This document shows, in pieces, positions 1 to 5,322 of a stretch of DNA of 5,322 nt. Location of the stretch: positions 1 to 5,322 of the forward strand of contig JBKKCR010000131.1 in the NCBI GenBank assembly GCA_046712825.1, in the 5' to 3' direction. Both the position numbers and the translations under genes were made by a program. The notes beneath the pieces are model-generated. The model saw nothing but the letters and a program-made list of their open reading frames with translations. It was not told the origin of the DNA and did no database searches. How positions within the stretch are numbered: position 1 is the first letter of the stretch; every line of letters begins with the position of its first letter. Origin of the DNA: DATFGK01 sp046712825 (GTDB lineage: Bacteria > Actinomycetota > AC-67).

Positions 1-129
1 ATCCTAAAGCGAGATCTTTGGCTTGGACAATGGCCGGTGGACCTGTCTTACCCGGCCGAGATTTGGTATGAATATAACTGCTCGGCAGAGATGTCGGGCG
101 CCAGGGGGCAACTCCTGAGCGCATCCCCC

Positions 130-168
130 GCAGGGAGGGGCCCCCCGCCCCTCCCTGCCCCCTTTTTT
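130..168 (+). terminator. Intrinsic terminator for a rightward unit left of the window
   Basis: A perfect 11-bp stem (GCAGGGAGGGG at 130-140 pairing with CCCCTCCCTGC at 148-158) with a 7-base loop is followed by CCCC and then six T residues (163-168). This is a GC-rich hairpin plus U-tract, oriented to stop transcription moving left to right. The four C residues between stem and T-run are slightly unusual. There is no matching A-run on the left side, so it should not work well for fbiC transcripts coming from the right. It implies that a gene or RNA ends shortly before or just inside the left edge. Confidence 0.75.
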
Positions 169-204
169 GCGTCTCCACGCTTGAGTGGTTGACGTGGTTG
201 GTCG

Positions 205-270
205 GGGGGCCCGAGCGGCTCGCCTCAACCAGTAGCAATGACCAGGTTTCGGCGAACCACTCGGGCCCCC
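205..270. repeat. 11-bp perfect inverted repeat downstream of fbiC
   Basis: GGGGGCCCGAG at 205-215 is the exact reverse complement of CTCGGGCCCCC at 260-270, with 44 bases between. The arms could form a long-range stem in RNA of either strand. No T-run follows on either side, so it is not a standard intrinsic terminator. It lies between the rightward terminator and the end of fbiC and may act as a bidirectional 3'-end structure. Confidence 0.45.
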
Positions 271-282
271 TCCCTGTCGCTG

Positions 283-298
283 CAACGCTTGCGCGTTG
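283..298 (-). terminator. Hairpin just past the fbiC stop, no U-tract
   Basis: On the minus strand, CAACGC-GCAA-GCGTTG forms a perfect 6-bp stem closed by a GNRA-type GCAA tetraloop, starting 14 bases after the fbiC stop codon. A further 7-bp inverted repeat surrounds it: CTCCCTG at 270-276 and CAGGGAG at 314-320, the latter overlapping the stop. The minus-strand sequence beyond the hairpin is G-rich rather than U-rich. It is therefore a weak or non-canonical terminator, or a 3'-end stabilising hairpin for the fbiC mRNA. Confidence 0.4.
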
Positions 299-312
299 GG
301 ATCAAGCCGGGG

Positions 313-2844
313 TCAGGGAGTGTCGGTTGTGGCTTTGATTGCTTCTTCGGTGATGGGAGTGATGCGGTCGTAGAGGGTGGTGCGTTGGGCGGGGAGGCGG
401 TTGATGGCGCGGATGGCTTCGTTGAATTGGGTGGGGGCCATGCGGATGCCGTGGGAGGCGCCGGCCATGCGGGATATGGTTTCTTCCATCAGGGTTCCGC
501 CGAAGTCGTTGCAGCCGCTTTGGAGCATGAGCTGCGAGCCTTCCACGCCGAGCTTGACCCACGAGACTTGGATGTTCGGGATCGCCTCGTGCAGCAGGAT
601 GCGCGCGAGCGCGTGCATGCGACGGTTCTCATCGGTGGTCGGCCCGGGCCGCGCTTTGCCGGCGAGATAGATCGGTGCGTTCTGGTGTACGAAGGGAAGC
701 GGGACGAACTCGGTGATGCCGCCGGTGTCTTCCTGGATCCGCCGGATGCGACGCAGGTGCGCGACCCAATGGGGCGGCGCATCGACGTGTCCGTACATGA
801 TCGTGGAGGTGGAGCGGATGCCGAGCGAATGCGCGGTGCGGATGACTTCCTCCCACGTGTCCGCGGGGAGCTTGCCCTTCGTCAGCACCCACCGCACTTC
901 GTCGTCGAGGATCTCCGCTGCGGTTCCCGGCGTCGAGCCGAGCCCGGCGTCGCGCGCTTCGGTCAGCCACTCGCGGAACGAGATCCCCAGCCGCGCCGCG
1001 CCGTTCATCACTTCCATCGGACTGAACGCATGGATGTGCATCTCCGGCACGCGGGCCTTGATCGCGCGGAGGATCTCGAAGTAATGATCGCCCGGCAGAT
1101 CGGGGTGGATACCGCCCTGGATGCAGACCTCCGTCGCGCCGTACGCCCAGGCCTCCTCCGCCCGGCCGGCGACCTCGTCCAGGGAAAGGAAGTACGCATC
1201 AGGGTCCACGCGCCGCTGGGCGAACGCGCAGAAACGGCAACCAACGTAGCAGATGTTGGTGAAGTTGATGTTGCGGTTCACAACGTAGGTGACGACGTCG
1301 CCGACCGCGTCCCGGCGCAAACCGTCCGCGATGCGGCAAAGCGCGTCGAGGTCTTCACCGGTCGCCTCGAACAGTGCGAGGGCGTCCGTGTCGTCAACCG
1401 GTATCCCCTCCGACGCCCGCGCGAGTGCGGCGCGGATCTCGCTCGGCGCGCGGCGAGGCGCTGAGCCCCAAGCGCGGGAGAGATCGACCTCGAGCGCCTC
1501 CCAGTTCCCGTGGATCTCCGCGGTGTCGTCACGGAGGCCACGGTTCAGCTCTTCACGCGAGGCGGCGTCGTCTTCTATCGAGCGCATCGCGCCGCTCAAG
1601 GCCGCGTGCGGCACGACGTCCGGGTCCTGCCAGGCGACGCCGGTGGCACGGACACCGGCACGTGCGAAGCCGTCGGCACCTGCGAGCGCGCCGACGGCCG
1701 CCGTGACGCGACCATGCAACCACGGGTCCGGCCGGAGGGCGTAGTGCGGATACACCGTCAGCCGGGGCCGGAGCTGATACCCGCGTTCCTCGGTTGCGCG
1801 GCGAAGGCGCTCGAGGTTCGGCCAAGGCTTCTCGGGGTTCACGTGATCGGGCGTGACCGGAGACACGCCGCCCCAGTCGTTGATCCCGGCATCGAGCAGT
1901 CGCGGGAAGCCGTCGTCGGACAGGTTCGGCGGCGCCTGGAGATTCGCGCGCGGCCCGAGCACAAGACGTGCGACCGCGATCGCTGCGAGGAACTCATCCT
2001 CGCCGGGGTCGGGATGCTCCGACATCGGCGTCGCGGGCTTCGCGCGGAAGTTCTGAACGATCACCTCTTGCACGTGGCCGTACTTGCGCGATAGCTCGCG
2101 GATCGCGAAAAGCGACTCAGCGCGTTCCTCGAACGTCTCTCCGATGCCGACGAGTATGCCGGTGGTGAATGGGATGGCGAGCCGACCGGCGTCCTCGATG
2201 GTTCGAAGGCGAACCGAGGGCTTCTTGTCGGGTGAGCCGTGATGAGCCGCGCCGGGAGTCGCGAACAGACGCTCGGAGGTCGTCTCCAACATCATGCCCA
2301 TGCTCGGGGCGACCGGCTTCAACCGCATCATCTCTTCCCACGACATCACGCCGGGATTGAGATGCGGCAGCAATCCCGTCTCTTCGATCACCGCGATCGC
2401 CATCGCCCTGACGTACTCGAGCGTCGTCGTGTAGCCGCGCTCCGCCAGCCAAGCGCGGGCCTCGGGCCAGCGCATCTCCGGCCGGTCGCCGAGCGTGAAG
2501 AGTGTCTCGAGGCAGCCGGCGCGCTGCCCGGCCCGCGCGATCTCGAGCACCTCTTCAGGCGAAAGGTAGGGAGCGGCGAGCCGGTCGGGCGTCGTCGCGA
2601 ACGTGCAGTAGCCGCACCGATCCCGGCAAAGTCGCGTAAGCGGGATGAAGACCTTCGGAGAGTAGGTGACGACGCGACCGACGCCCGCGTCTCGGACCCG
2701 TCGCGCGACCGAGAGCAAACGGTCGAGGTCGTCGCCTCGGGCCGACAACAACGCGGCCGCCTCTTCGACGGAAAGGACTTTGCCGTCCTCCGAACGATGG
2801 AGCGATCGGCGGATCTGACGCGCGAGGTCGGTCACGGTCGGCAC
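313..2844 (-). CDS. fbiC: FO synthase, CofG-CofH fusion (FbiC)
   Basis: Two-domain radical SAM enzyme that makes the deazaflavin FO from tyrosine and 5-amino-6-ribitylamino-uracil, the first committed step to F420; cytosolic. The N-terminal CofG half (about residues 55-370) carries the 4Fe-4S motif CRDRCGYC (C73, C77, C80), then FTLGDRPE, HLNPGVMSWEE and NLSDDGFPRLLDAGINDWGG. A linker (about 375-470) leads to the CofH half with CYVGCRFC (C532, C536, C539), QGGIHPD, GTAAEILDDEVRWVLTKGKLP, MYGHVD and SGCNDFGGTLMEE. Both clusters are intact, and 843 residues is close to the usual size of actinobacterial FbiC (about 850). The start is uncertain: GTG at 2844 gives MPTVTDLA, while GTG at 2835 (codon 4) overlaps the stop of a possible upstream mini-ORF; neither has a Shine-Dalgarno. 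The gene is divergent from fbiA. The last ~61 codons show codon usage unlike the rest. Confidence 0.97.
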   Translation of the reverse strand: MPTVTDLARQIRRSLHRSEDGKVLSVEEAAALLSARGDDLDRLLSVARRVRDAGVGRVVTYSPKVFIPLTRLCRDRCGYCTFATTPDRLAAPYLSPEEVLEIARAGQRAGCLETLFTLGDRPEMRWPEARAWLAERGYTTTLEYVRAMAIAVIEETGLLPHLNPGVMSWEEMMRLKPVAPSMGMMLETTSERLFATPGAAHHGSPDKKPSVRLRTIEDAGRLAIPFTTGILVGIGETFEERAESLFAIRELSRKYGHVQEVIVQNFRAKPATPMSEHPDPGEDEFLAAIAVARLVLGPRANLQAPPNLSDDGFPRLLDAGINDWGGVSPVTPDHVNPEKPWPNLERLRRATEERGYQLRPRLTVYPHYALRPDPWLHGRVTAAVGALAGADGFARAGVRATGVAWQDPDVVPHAALSGAMRSIEDDAASREELNRGLRDDTAEIHGNWEALEVDLSRAWGSAPRRAPSEIRAALARASEGIPVDDTDALALFEATGEDLDALCRIADGLRRDAVGDVVTYVVNRNINFTNICYVGCRFCAFAQRRVDPDAYFLSLDEVAGRAEEAWAYGATEVCIQGGIHPDLPGDHYFEILRAIKARVPEMHIHAFSPMEVMNGAARLGISFREWLTEARDAGLGSTPGTAAEILDDEVRWVLTKGKLPADTWEEVIRTAHSLGIRSTSTIMYGHVDAPPHWVAHLRRIRRIQEDTGGITEFVPLPFVHQNAPIYLAGKARPGPTTDENRRMHALARILLHEAIPNIQVSWVKLGVEGSQLMLQSGCNDFGGTLMEETISRMAGASHGIRMAPTQFNEAIRAINRLPAQRTTLYDRITPITEEAIKATTDTP

Positions 2845-2858
2845 GCGAGGCCGGGCAT
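2832..2858 (-). CDS. Possible leaderless 8-codon upstream ORF of fbiC
   Basis: An ATG at 2858-2856 opens a frame encoding MPGLACRP that ends with TGA at 2834-2832, overlapping the GTG at 2835-2833 (GTGA). That GTG is codon 4 of the long fbiC frame, and the mini-ORF is out of frame with fbiC. The ATG lies 8 bases after the hexamer TAGGCT, so a transcript from that promoter would begin at or very near this ATG. Without a ribosome binding site for fbiC, terminating ribosomes could restart at the overlapping GTG. This is inference from spacing alone; the peptide is too short for coding statistics and could be chance. Confidence 0.25.
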   Translation of the reverse strand: MPGLACRP

Positions 2859-2866
2859 CGCGGCGG

Positions 2867-2872
2867 AGCCTA
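2867..2872 (-). promoter_or_regulatory. Candidate -10 box of fbiC (TAGGCT)
   Basis: Reading leftward, TAGGCT matches the actinobacterial sigma-70 type -10 pattern TANNNT. Eight bases separate it from an ATG at 2858, placing the predicted transcript start at about 2858-2860. No good -35 is seen: the hexamer at 17-bp spacing (2895-2890) is TCACCG and overlaps the left arm of the intergenic inverted repeat. Confidence 0.45.
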
Positions 2873-2883
2873 CCACGGTGCTG

Positions 2884-2937
2884 GGCGGGCGGTGACCGGG
2901 TCTCACCTGCGGTGGCGGAGGCCGCGCACCGCCCGCC
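2884..2937. repeat. Inverted repeat between divergent fbiC and fbiA promoters
   Basis: GGCGGGCGGTG at 2884-2894 is the exact reverse complement of CACCGCCCGCC at 2927-2937; the spacer is 32 bases. The core GCGGTG also recurs in direct orientation at 2909-2914, 20 bp after its first copy (2889-2894). The left arm covers the expected -35 position of the fbiC promoter and the right arm touches the candidate -10 of fbiA. That placement would suit an operator controlling both directions. No known regulator motif is recognised, and in such GC-rich DNA some repeats occur by chance. Confidence 0.4.
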
Positions 2938-2942
2938 ATACT
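2937..2942 (+). promoter_or_regulatory. Candidate -10 box of fbiA (CATACT)
   Basis: CATACT matches TATAAT at four of six positions, including the important A2 and T6. It ends 6 bases before the GTG at 2949, so transcription would be expected to begin at the start codon and give a leaderless mRNA. No clear -35 is visible. The flanking 11 bases (2938-2948) match the fbiB promoter region at nine positions. Confidence 0.4.
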
Positions 2943-2948
2943 CGACCG

Positions 2949-3905
2949 GTGATCGTCGTGCTCGCCGGTGGCGTGGGCGCCGCCCGGTTCCTCCGGGGGC
3001 TGGTCCGAGCCGTGCCGCCGGGCGAGGTGACCGTCATCGGAAACACGGGCGACGACTTCTTCGTGTACGGCGTTCACGTGTCGCCCGATCTCGACATCGT
3101 GACCTACACCCTCGGCGGGGCGATCGACGACGCGCGTGGATGGGGGCTTGCCGGCGACACGCACGGCCTGCTCGAGGAGCTGCGCAGCCTGGGCGTCGAC
3201 GCCTGGTTCTCGCTCGGCGACCGCGACTACGGGGTCTGCCTGTTCCGGACACTCGCGCTGTCGGCCGGCCAGACATTGTCGGATGTGACCGCGCGGATCG
3301 CGGAGCGCTTCGGAGCCGGGATCCGGCTTCTCCCCATGACCGAAGCGACGGTTGCGACGCACGTCTTGGTAACGGACGAGGAAGGACGCGAGCGCGACCT
3401 CCATTTCCAGGAATACTGGGTCCGGCGCGGAGCGCGCGATGACGTCAAGGCCGTCCGGCTCGTCGGCGCCGAACATGCTCGTCCGGGTCCGGGCGTGCTC
3501 GATGCGATCACGTCCGCCGACGCGGTCCTGATCGCTCCATCGAACCCGGTGGTTTCGATCGGGACGATCTTGACGGTGCCGGGGATCCGCGACGCGCTGC
3601 GCGAAACACGAGCCCCGGTCGTCGGCGTCTCCCCCATCGTCGGCGGCGCGCCGGTTCGCGGCATGGCGGACAAGCTGATGCCCTCGGCGGGCGCCGAGGT
3701 ATCCGCACTGGGAGCCGCCCGGCTCTACCGCGACGTGCTCGACGGGTGGGTGATCGATCTCGTCGACGCGAATCTCGGGCGGGTGGTCGCATCTGAGCTC
3801 GGCATCCGCGTCGAAGTCGCGCAGACCTTGATGCATACGATCGAGGACGCGACCGCCCTCGCGAAGGTCGCGCTCGATCTCGCCGGAGCGCTCGCAACGG
3901 ACTGA
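2949..3905 (+). CDS. fbiA: 2-phospho-L-lactate / phosphoenolpyruvyl transferase (FbiA, CofD family)
   Basis: Transfers the phospho-three-carbon acid moiety from a guanosine-diphospho-activated donor (phosphoenolpyruvyl type in actinobacteria, phospholactyl type in archaea) to FO, yielding dehydro-F420-0 or F420-0. It shows the CofD family's glycine-rich start VIVVLAGGVGAARFLRGL (residues 1-18), GNTGDDF (31-37), SPDLDIVTYTL (45-55), GLAGDTHGLLEELR (66-79), WFSLGDRDYG (86-95), APSNPVVSIGTIL (196-208) and VGVSPIVGGAPVRGMADKLM (225-244). The frame is open upstream to a GTG at 2892, but those 19 residues are Arg-rich, precede the conserved beta-strand start and overlap the likely promoter, so GTG 2949 is preferred (318 residues, normal for the family). 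No Shine-Dalgarno is present. fbiB follows after 26 bases in the same direction. Confidence 0.95.
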   Translation: MIVVLAGGVGAARFLRGLVRAVPPGEVTVIGNTGDDFFVYGVHVSPDLDIVTYTLGGAIDDARGWGLAGDTHGLLEELRSLGVDAWFSLGDRDYGVCLFRTLALSAGQTLSDVTARIAERFGAGIRLLPMTEATVATHVLVTDEEGRERDLHFQEYWVRRGARDDVKAVRLVGAEHARPGPGVLDAITSADAVLIAPSNPVVSIGTILTVPGIRDALRETRAPVVGVSPIVGGAPVRGMADKLMPSAGAEVSALGAARLYRDVLDGWVIDLVDANLGRVVASELGIRVEVAQTLMHTIEDATALAKVALDLAGALATD

Positions 3906-3917
3906 GTTCACTCCACG

Positions 3918-3923
3918 TACACT
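3918..3923 (+). promoter_or_regulatory. Candidate -10 box of fbiB (TACACT)
   Basis: TACACT fits TANNNT and lies in the 26-bp gap after fbiA, 8 bases before the fbiB ATG at 3932. No Shine-Dalgarno precedes that ATG. A transcript starting at the ATG would be leaderless, giving fbiB its own promoter besides possible read-through from fbiA. The -35 region would lie inside the 3' end of fbiA and is weak. Confidence 0.4.
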
Positions 3924-3931
3924 CGACTGCT

Positions 3932-5230
3932 ATGCGGATCGAGATCATCCCCGTCGAAGGGCTGCCCGAGATCGGACCCGGCGCCGACCTCGGGACGCTC
4001 ATCGCCGATCATTCATCCGTCCGCGACGGCGATGTCGTGGTCGTGACGTCGAAGGCGGTATCGAAGGCCGAGGGGAGGCTGGTCGAGGTCGACCCCGCCG
4101 ACCGGGAGCGCGCACGCCGGGAATGGGCCGAGCGGGAGACCGTTCGCGTCGTCGCGCGGCGCGGAGACCTCGTGATCGCCGAGACCGTGCACGGATTCGT
4201 GTGCGCGCACGCGGGCGTCGACGGCTCCAACGTGCCACCGGACCGGATCGCGCTCCTGCCATTGGATCCTGACTGGAGCGCGGAGCGCCTCAGGCAGGGC
4301 CTGAAGGCGCGCGGCGCCGACGTGGGAGTCGTGCTCAGCGACACGTTCGGCCGCCCATGGCGCGCCGGACAAACGAACGTGGCGATCGGAGTCGCCGGCC
4401 TCGTGCCGATGCGGGACCATCGCGGCGAGAAGGACGTGTTCGGCACCTTGCTCGAGGCAACCGTGATCGCGGTCGCCGACGAGATCGCTTCCGCCGCCGA
4501 GCTCGTGATGGGCAAGAACGACGGGATCCCCGTCGCCATCGTTCGCGGCCTCCCGGCCGGATGGCTCGGCGCCGGGAGCGCACGAGAGATCGTGCGACCA
4601 CCCGACGAGGATCTCTTCCGCACCGGTGTGATCGAAGCGATCGAGGCCCGTCGATCGGTTCGCGCGTTCGCAGCGCGGCCGGTTCCGCCCGAGACGATCG
4701 AACGCGCCGTCGCGGCGGCAGCGACGGCCCCGGCACCGCACGGATCACGCGCGGCTCCCCCGTGGAAGTACGTCTGGCTCCGCAACGAGACGCCGCGCGG
4801 CCGGTTCCTCGATGCGATGGAGCAGGCCTGGCGACGTGATCTTGCCGACGACAAGACCCCCTCCGACAAGATCAATCGGGCGGTCGCGCGCTCCCGAGCG
4901 CTGCTCGGCGGAGCGCCGGTCTTGCTCGCGTGCTTCGTGTCACTCGCCGCGGCCGACCCCTACAACGACGCCCGCCGCCTGCTGGCCGAACGCGAGATGT
5001 TCCTGACGGCGGCCGGCGCGAGCGTCCAGAATCTGATGCTCGCTCTGAACGCGCAGGGCGTCGCCTCTTGCTGGCTGTCGACCAGCATCTTCTGCAGCGA
5101 CGAGGCGGCCGGCGCGCTCGGCATCGGCGGCGAATGGCAGGCGGTGGGCTGCGTGGTCGCCGGCTTCCCCTACGAAGAGCCCGCTACCCGAGGCGCGGTC
5201 GACCCCTCAACCTTCCTGGATATCCGCTGA
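3932..5230 (+). CDS. fbiB: F420-0:gamma-glutamyl ligase fused to nitroreductase-fold domain (FbiB)
   Basis: Bifunctional late F420 enzyme. The N-terminal CofE domain (about residues 1-235) adds gamma-linked glutamates to F420-0 using GTP; visible family motifs are VVVVTSKAVSKAEGRL (35-50), HAGVDGSN (93-100), SDTFGRPWRAGQTNVAIG (136-153) and the region around GKNDGIPVAIVRG (194-206). The C-terminal domain (about 236-432) is an FMN-binding nitroreductase fold starting at RRSVRAFAARPVP (240-252), with TAPAPHGSR (265-273) and the later stretch ALNAQGVASCWLSTSIFC (371-388). In actinobacteria this domain reduces dehydro-F420-0, matching a phosphoenolpyruvate-type FbiA. At 432 residues it is near mycobacterial FbiB (about 450), and both domains look complete. 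ATG 3932 starts directly at the conserved N terminus and is the only sensible start. Confidence 0.96.
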   Translation: MRIEIIPVEGLPEIGPGADLGTLIADHSSVRDGDVVVVTSKAVSKAEGRLVEVDPADRERARREWAERETVRVVARRGDLVIAETVHGFVCAHAGVDGSNVPPDRIALLPLDPDWSAERLRQGLKARGADVGVVLSDTFGRPWRAGQTNVAIGVAGLVPMRDHRGEKDVFGTLLEATVIAVADEIASAAELVMGKNDGIPVAIVRGLPAGWLGAGSAREIVRPPDEDLFRTGVIEAIEARRSVRAFAARPVPPETIERAVAAAATAPAPHGSRAAPPWKYVWLRNETPRGRFLDAMEQAWRRDLADDKTPSDKINRAVARSRALLGGAPVLLACFVSLAAADPYNDARRLLAEREMFLTAAGASVQNLMLALNAQGVASCWLSTSIFCSDEAAGALGIGGEWQAVGCVVAGFPYEEPATRGAVDPSTFLDIR

Positions 5231-5255
5231 CCAAGCCCGGGCGCGGGCGGCATGC

Positions 5256-5261
5256 TATAAA
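5256..5261 (+). promoter_or_regulatory. Candidate extended -10 box of the right-edge gene
   Basis: TATAAA matches the -10 consensus at five of six positions and is preceded by TGC, giving the extended -10 form TGn-TATAAA (5253-5261). It stands out as the only AT-rich patch in a very GC-rich intergenic gap. It ends 8 bases before the GTG at 5270, again predicting a leaderless start. The last base is A rather than the conserved T, which weakens the match. Confidence 0.45.
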
Positions 5262-5269
5262 AGCCCCTC

Positions 5270-5322
5270 GTGGCCAGCAAGAGGGAGACGAAACGCGAGC
5301 GTCGCGACGACGCCAAGCGCCG
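5270..5322 (+). CDS. Start of a charged-N-terminus protein, cut by the window edge
   Basis: GTG at 5270 opens a frame with no stop to the window end, giving the first 17 residues (V/M)ASKRETKRERRDDAKR. The stretch is almost entirely charged, with seven Lys/Arg and five acidic residues after the first three, and looks like a cytoplasmic basic helix. Actinobacterial membrane-anchored DsbA/thioredoxin-fold proteins often begin with such a charged stretch before a transmembrane helix, but too little is present here to assign a family. It lies 39 bases after fbiB in the same direction; the candidate -10 box in the gap suggests its own promoter, so it need not be part of the F420 pathway. Confidence 0.5.
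   Translation, partial: MASKRETKRERRDDAKR

Larger units (their letters stand above)
1..312. other. Gene-free left flank with terminator and GC-rich repeats
   Basis: No convincing gene is visible here. The first ~110 bases are markedly less GC-rich than the rest of the window and include an AT-rich patch at 68-78. Plus frame 1 stays open from the window edge to a TGA at 190-192, but it runs straight through the terminator at 130-168 and its third positions are less GC-biased than in the F420 genes, so I do not call it a gene. Minus-strand frames are also open by chance and show no recognisable motif. I looked for tRNA, 5S rRNA and tmRNA ends and saw none. The stretch is best read as the 3' flank of a rightward transcription unit left of the window, meeting the 3' flank of the leftward fbiC. 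Confidence 0.6.

Noticed and set aside
68..78. AT-rich patch resembling -10 boxes on both strands (TATAAC plus, TATATT minus)
   Set aside because: No matching -35 and no gene start at a suitable distance on either strand; noted only as part of the unusual composition of the left flank.
1..192. Open plus frame 1 from the window edge as the tail of a gene
   Set aside because: It reads through a strong intrinsic terminator, its third positions are less GC-biased than the real genes, and no motif is recognised. A real gene ending elsewhere in 1-120 cannot be excluded.
4..285. Minus-strand 93-codon frame at the left edge
   Set aside because: It crosses the terminator hairpin and GC-rich repeats, and its translation is low-complexity Gly/Arg/Pro with no family resemblance.
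238..1464. Long plus-strand open frame (408 codons) opposite fbiC
   Set aside because: Antisense to a clear FbiC with intact motifs. Long antisense frames arise from the strong G/C third-position bias, and the translation has no recognisable domain.
2239..2895. Plus-strand open frame (218 codons) opposite the 5' part of fbiC
   Set aside because: Shadow of fbiC; the translation is rich in Arg, His and Asp with no domain pattern.
2892..2948. N-terminal extension of FbiA from the upstream GTG at 2892
   Set aside because: The extra 19 residues are Arg-rich, lie before the conserved family start and overlap the inverted repeat and candidate -10 box.
2832..3911. Minus-strand open frame (359 codons) opposite fbiA
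   Set aside because: Shadow of fbiA, which has all CofD motifs on the other strand. It would also span the divergent promoter region.
4009..4875. Minus-strand open frames opposite fbiB (288 and 242 codons)
   Set aside because: Both overlap the unambiguous FbiB frame and have low-complexity Arg/Ser/Ala-rich translations typical of antisense high-GC DNA.
5235..5248. Short inverted repeat GCCCG/CGGGC after fbiB as a terminator
   Set aside because: Only a 5-bp stem in very GC-rich DNA and no following T-run.

Overview
High-GC window (strong G/C third-position bias in all genes) holding most of a coenzyme F420 biosynthesis locus. Two domain fusions point to Actinomycetota or a close relative: a CofG-CofH two-domain FO synthase (FbiC) and a CofE-nitroreductase fusion (FbiB). 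The genus cannot be named from the sequence. The lack of Shine-Dalgarno motifs and the -10-like hexamers just upstream of the start codons also fit a lineage that uses leaderless mRNAs heavily.

Layout. Positions 1-312 have no convincing gene; they hold a strong rightward intrinsic terminator (130-168) and several GC-rich inverted repeats just past the end of fbiC. fbiC fills 313-2844 on the minus strand. A 104-bp divergent intergenic region (2845-2948) separates it from fbiA (2949-3905, plus), followed after 26 bp by fbiB (3932-5230, plus). At the right edge, 39 bp after fbiB, a GTG opens a highly charged reading frame that runs off the window (5270-5322).

Pathway. FbiC joins a tyrosine-derived fragment to a flavin-pathway pyrimidine to make the deazaflavin FO. 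FbiA transfers a phospho-three-carbon acid from its guanylyl-activated form onto FO, giving (dehydro-)F420-0. The C-terminal domain of FbiB reduces the dehydro form and its N-terminal domain adds the gamma-linked glutamate tail. The only core step missing is the guanylyltransferase FbiD/CofC, which must be encoded elsewhere.

The genes are a known pathway, not a new system. The points that deserve a second look are: a repeated promoter layout that predicts leaderless transcripts for every gene; an 11-bp inverted repeat between the divergent fbiC and fbiA promoters; a possible 8-codon leaderless ORF whose stop overlaps a candidate fbiC start; and an abrupt codon-usage switch in the last ~61 codons of fbiC, which may mark recombination or an assembly join.
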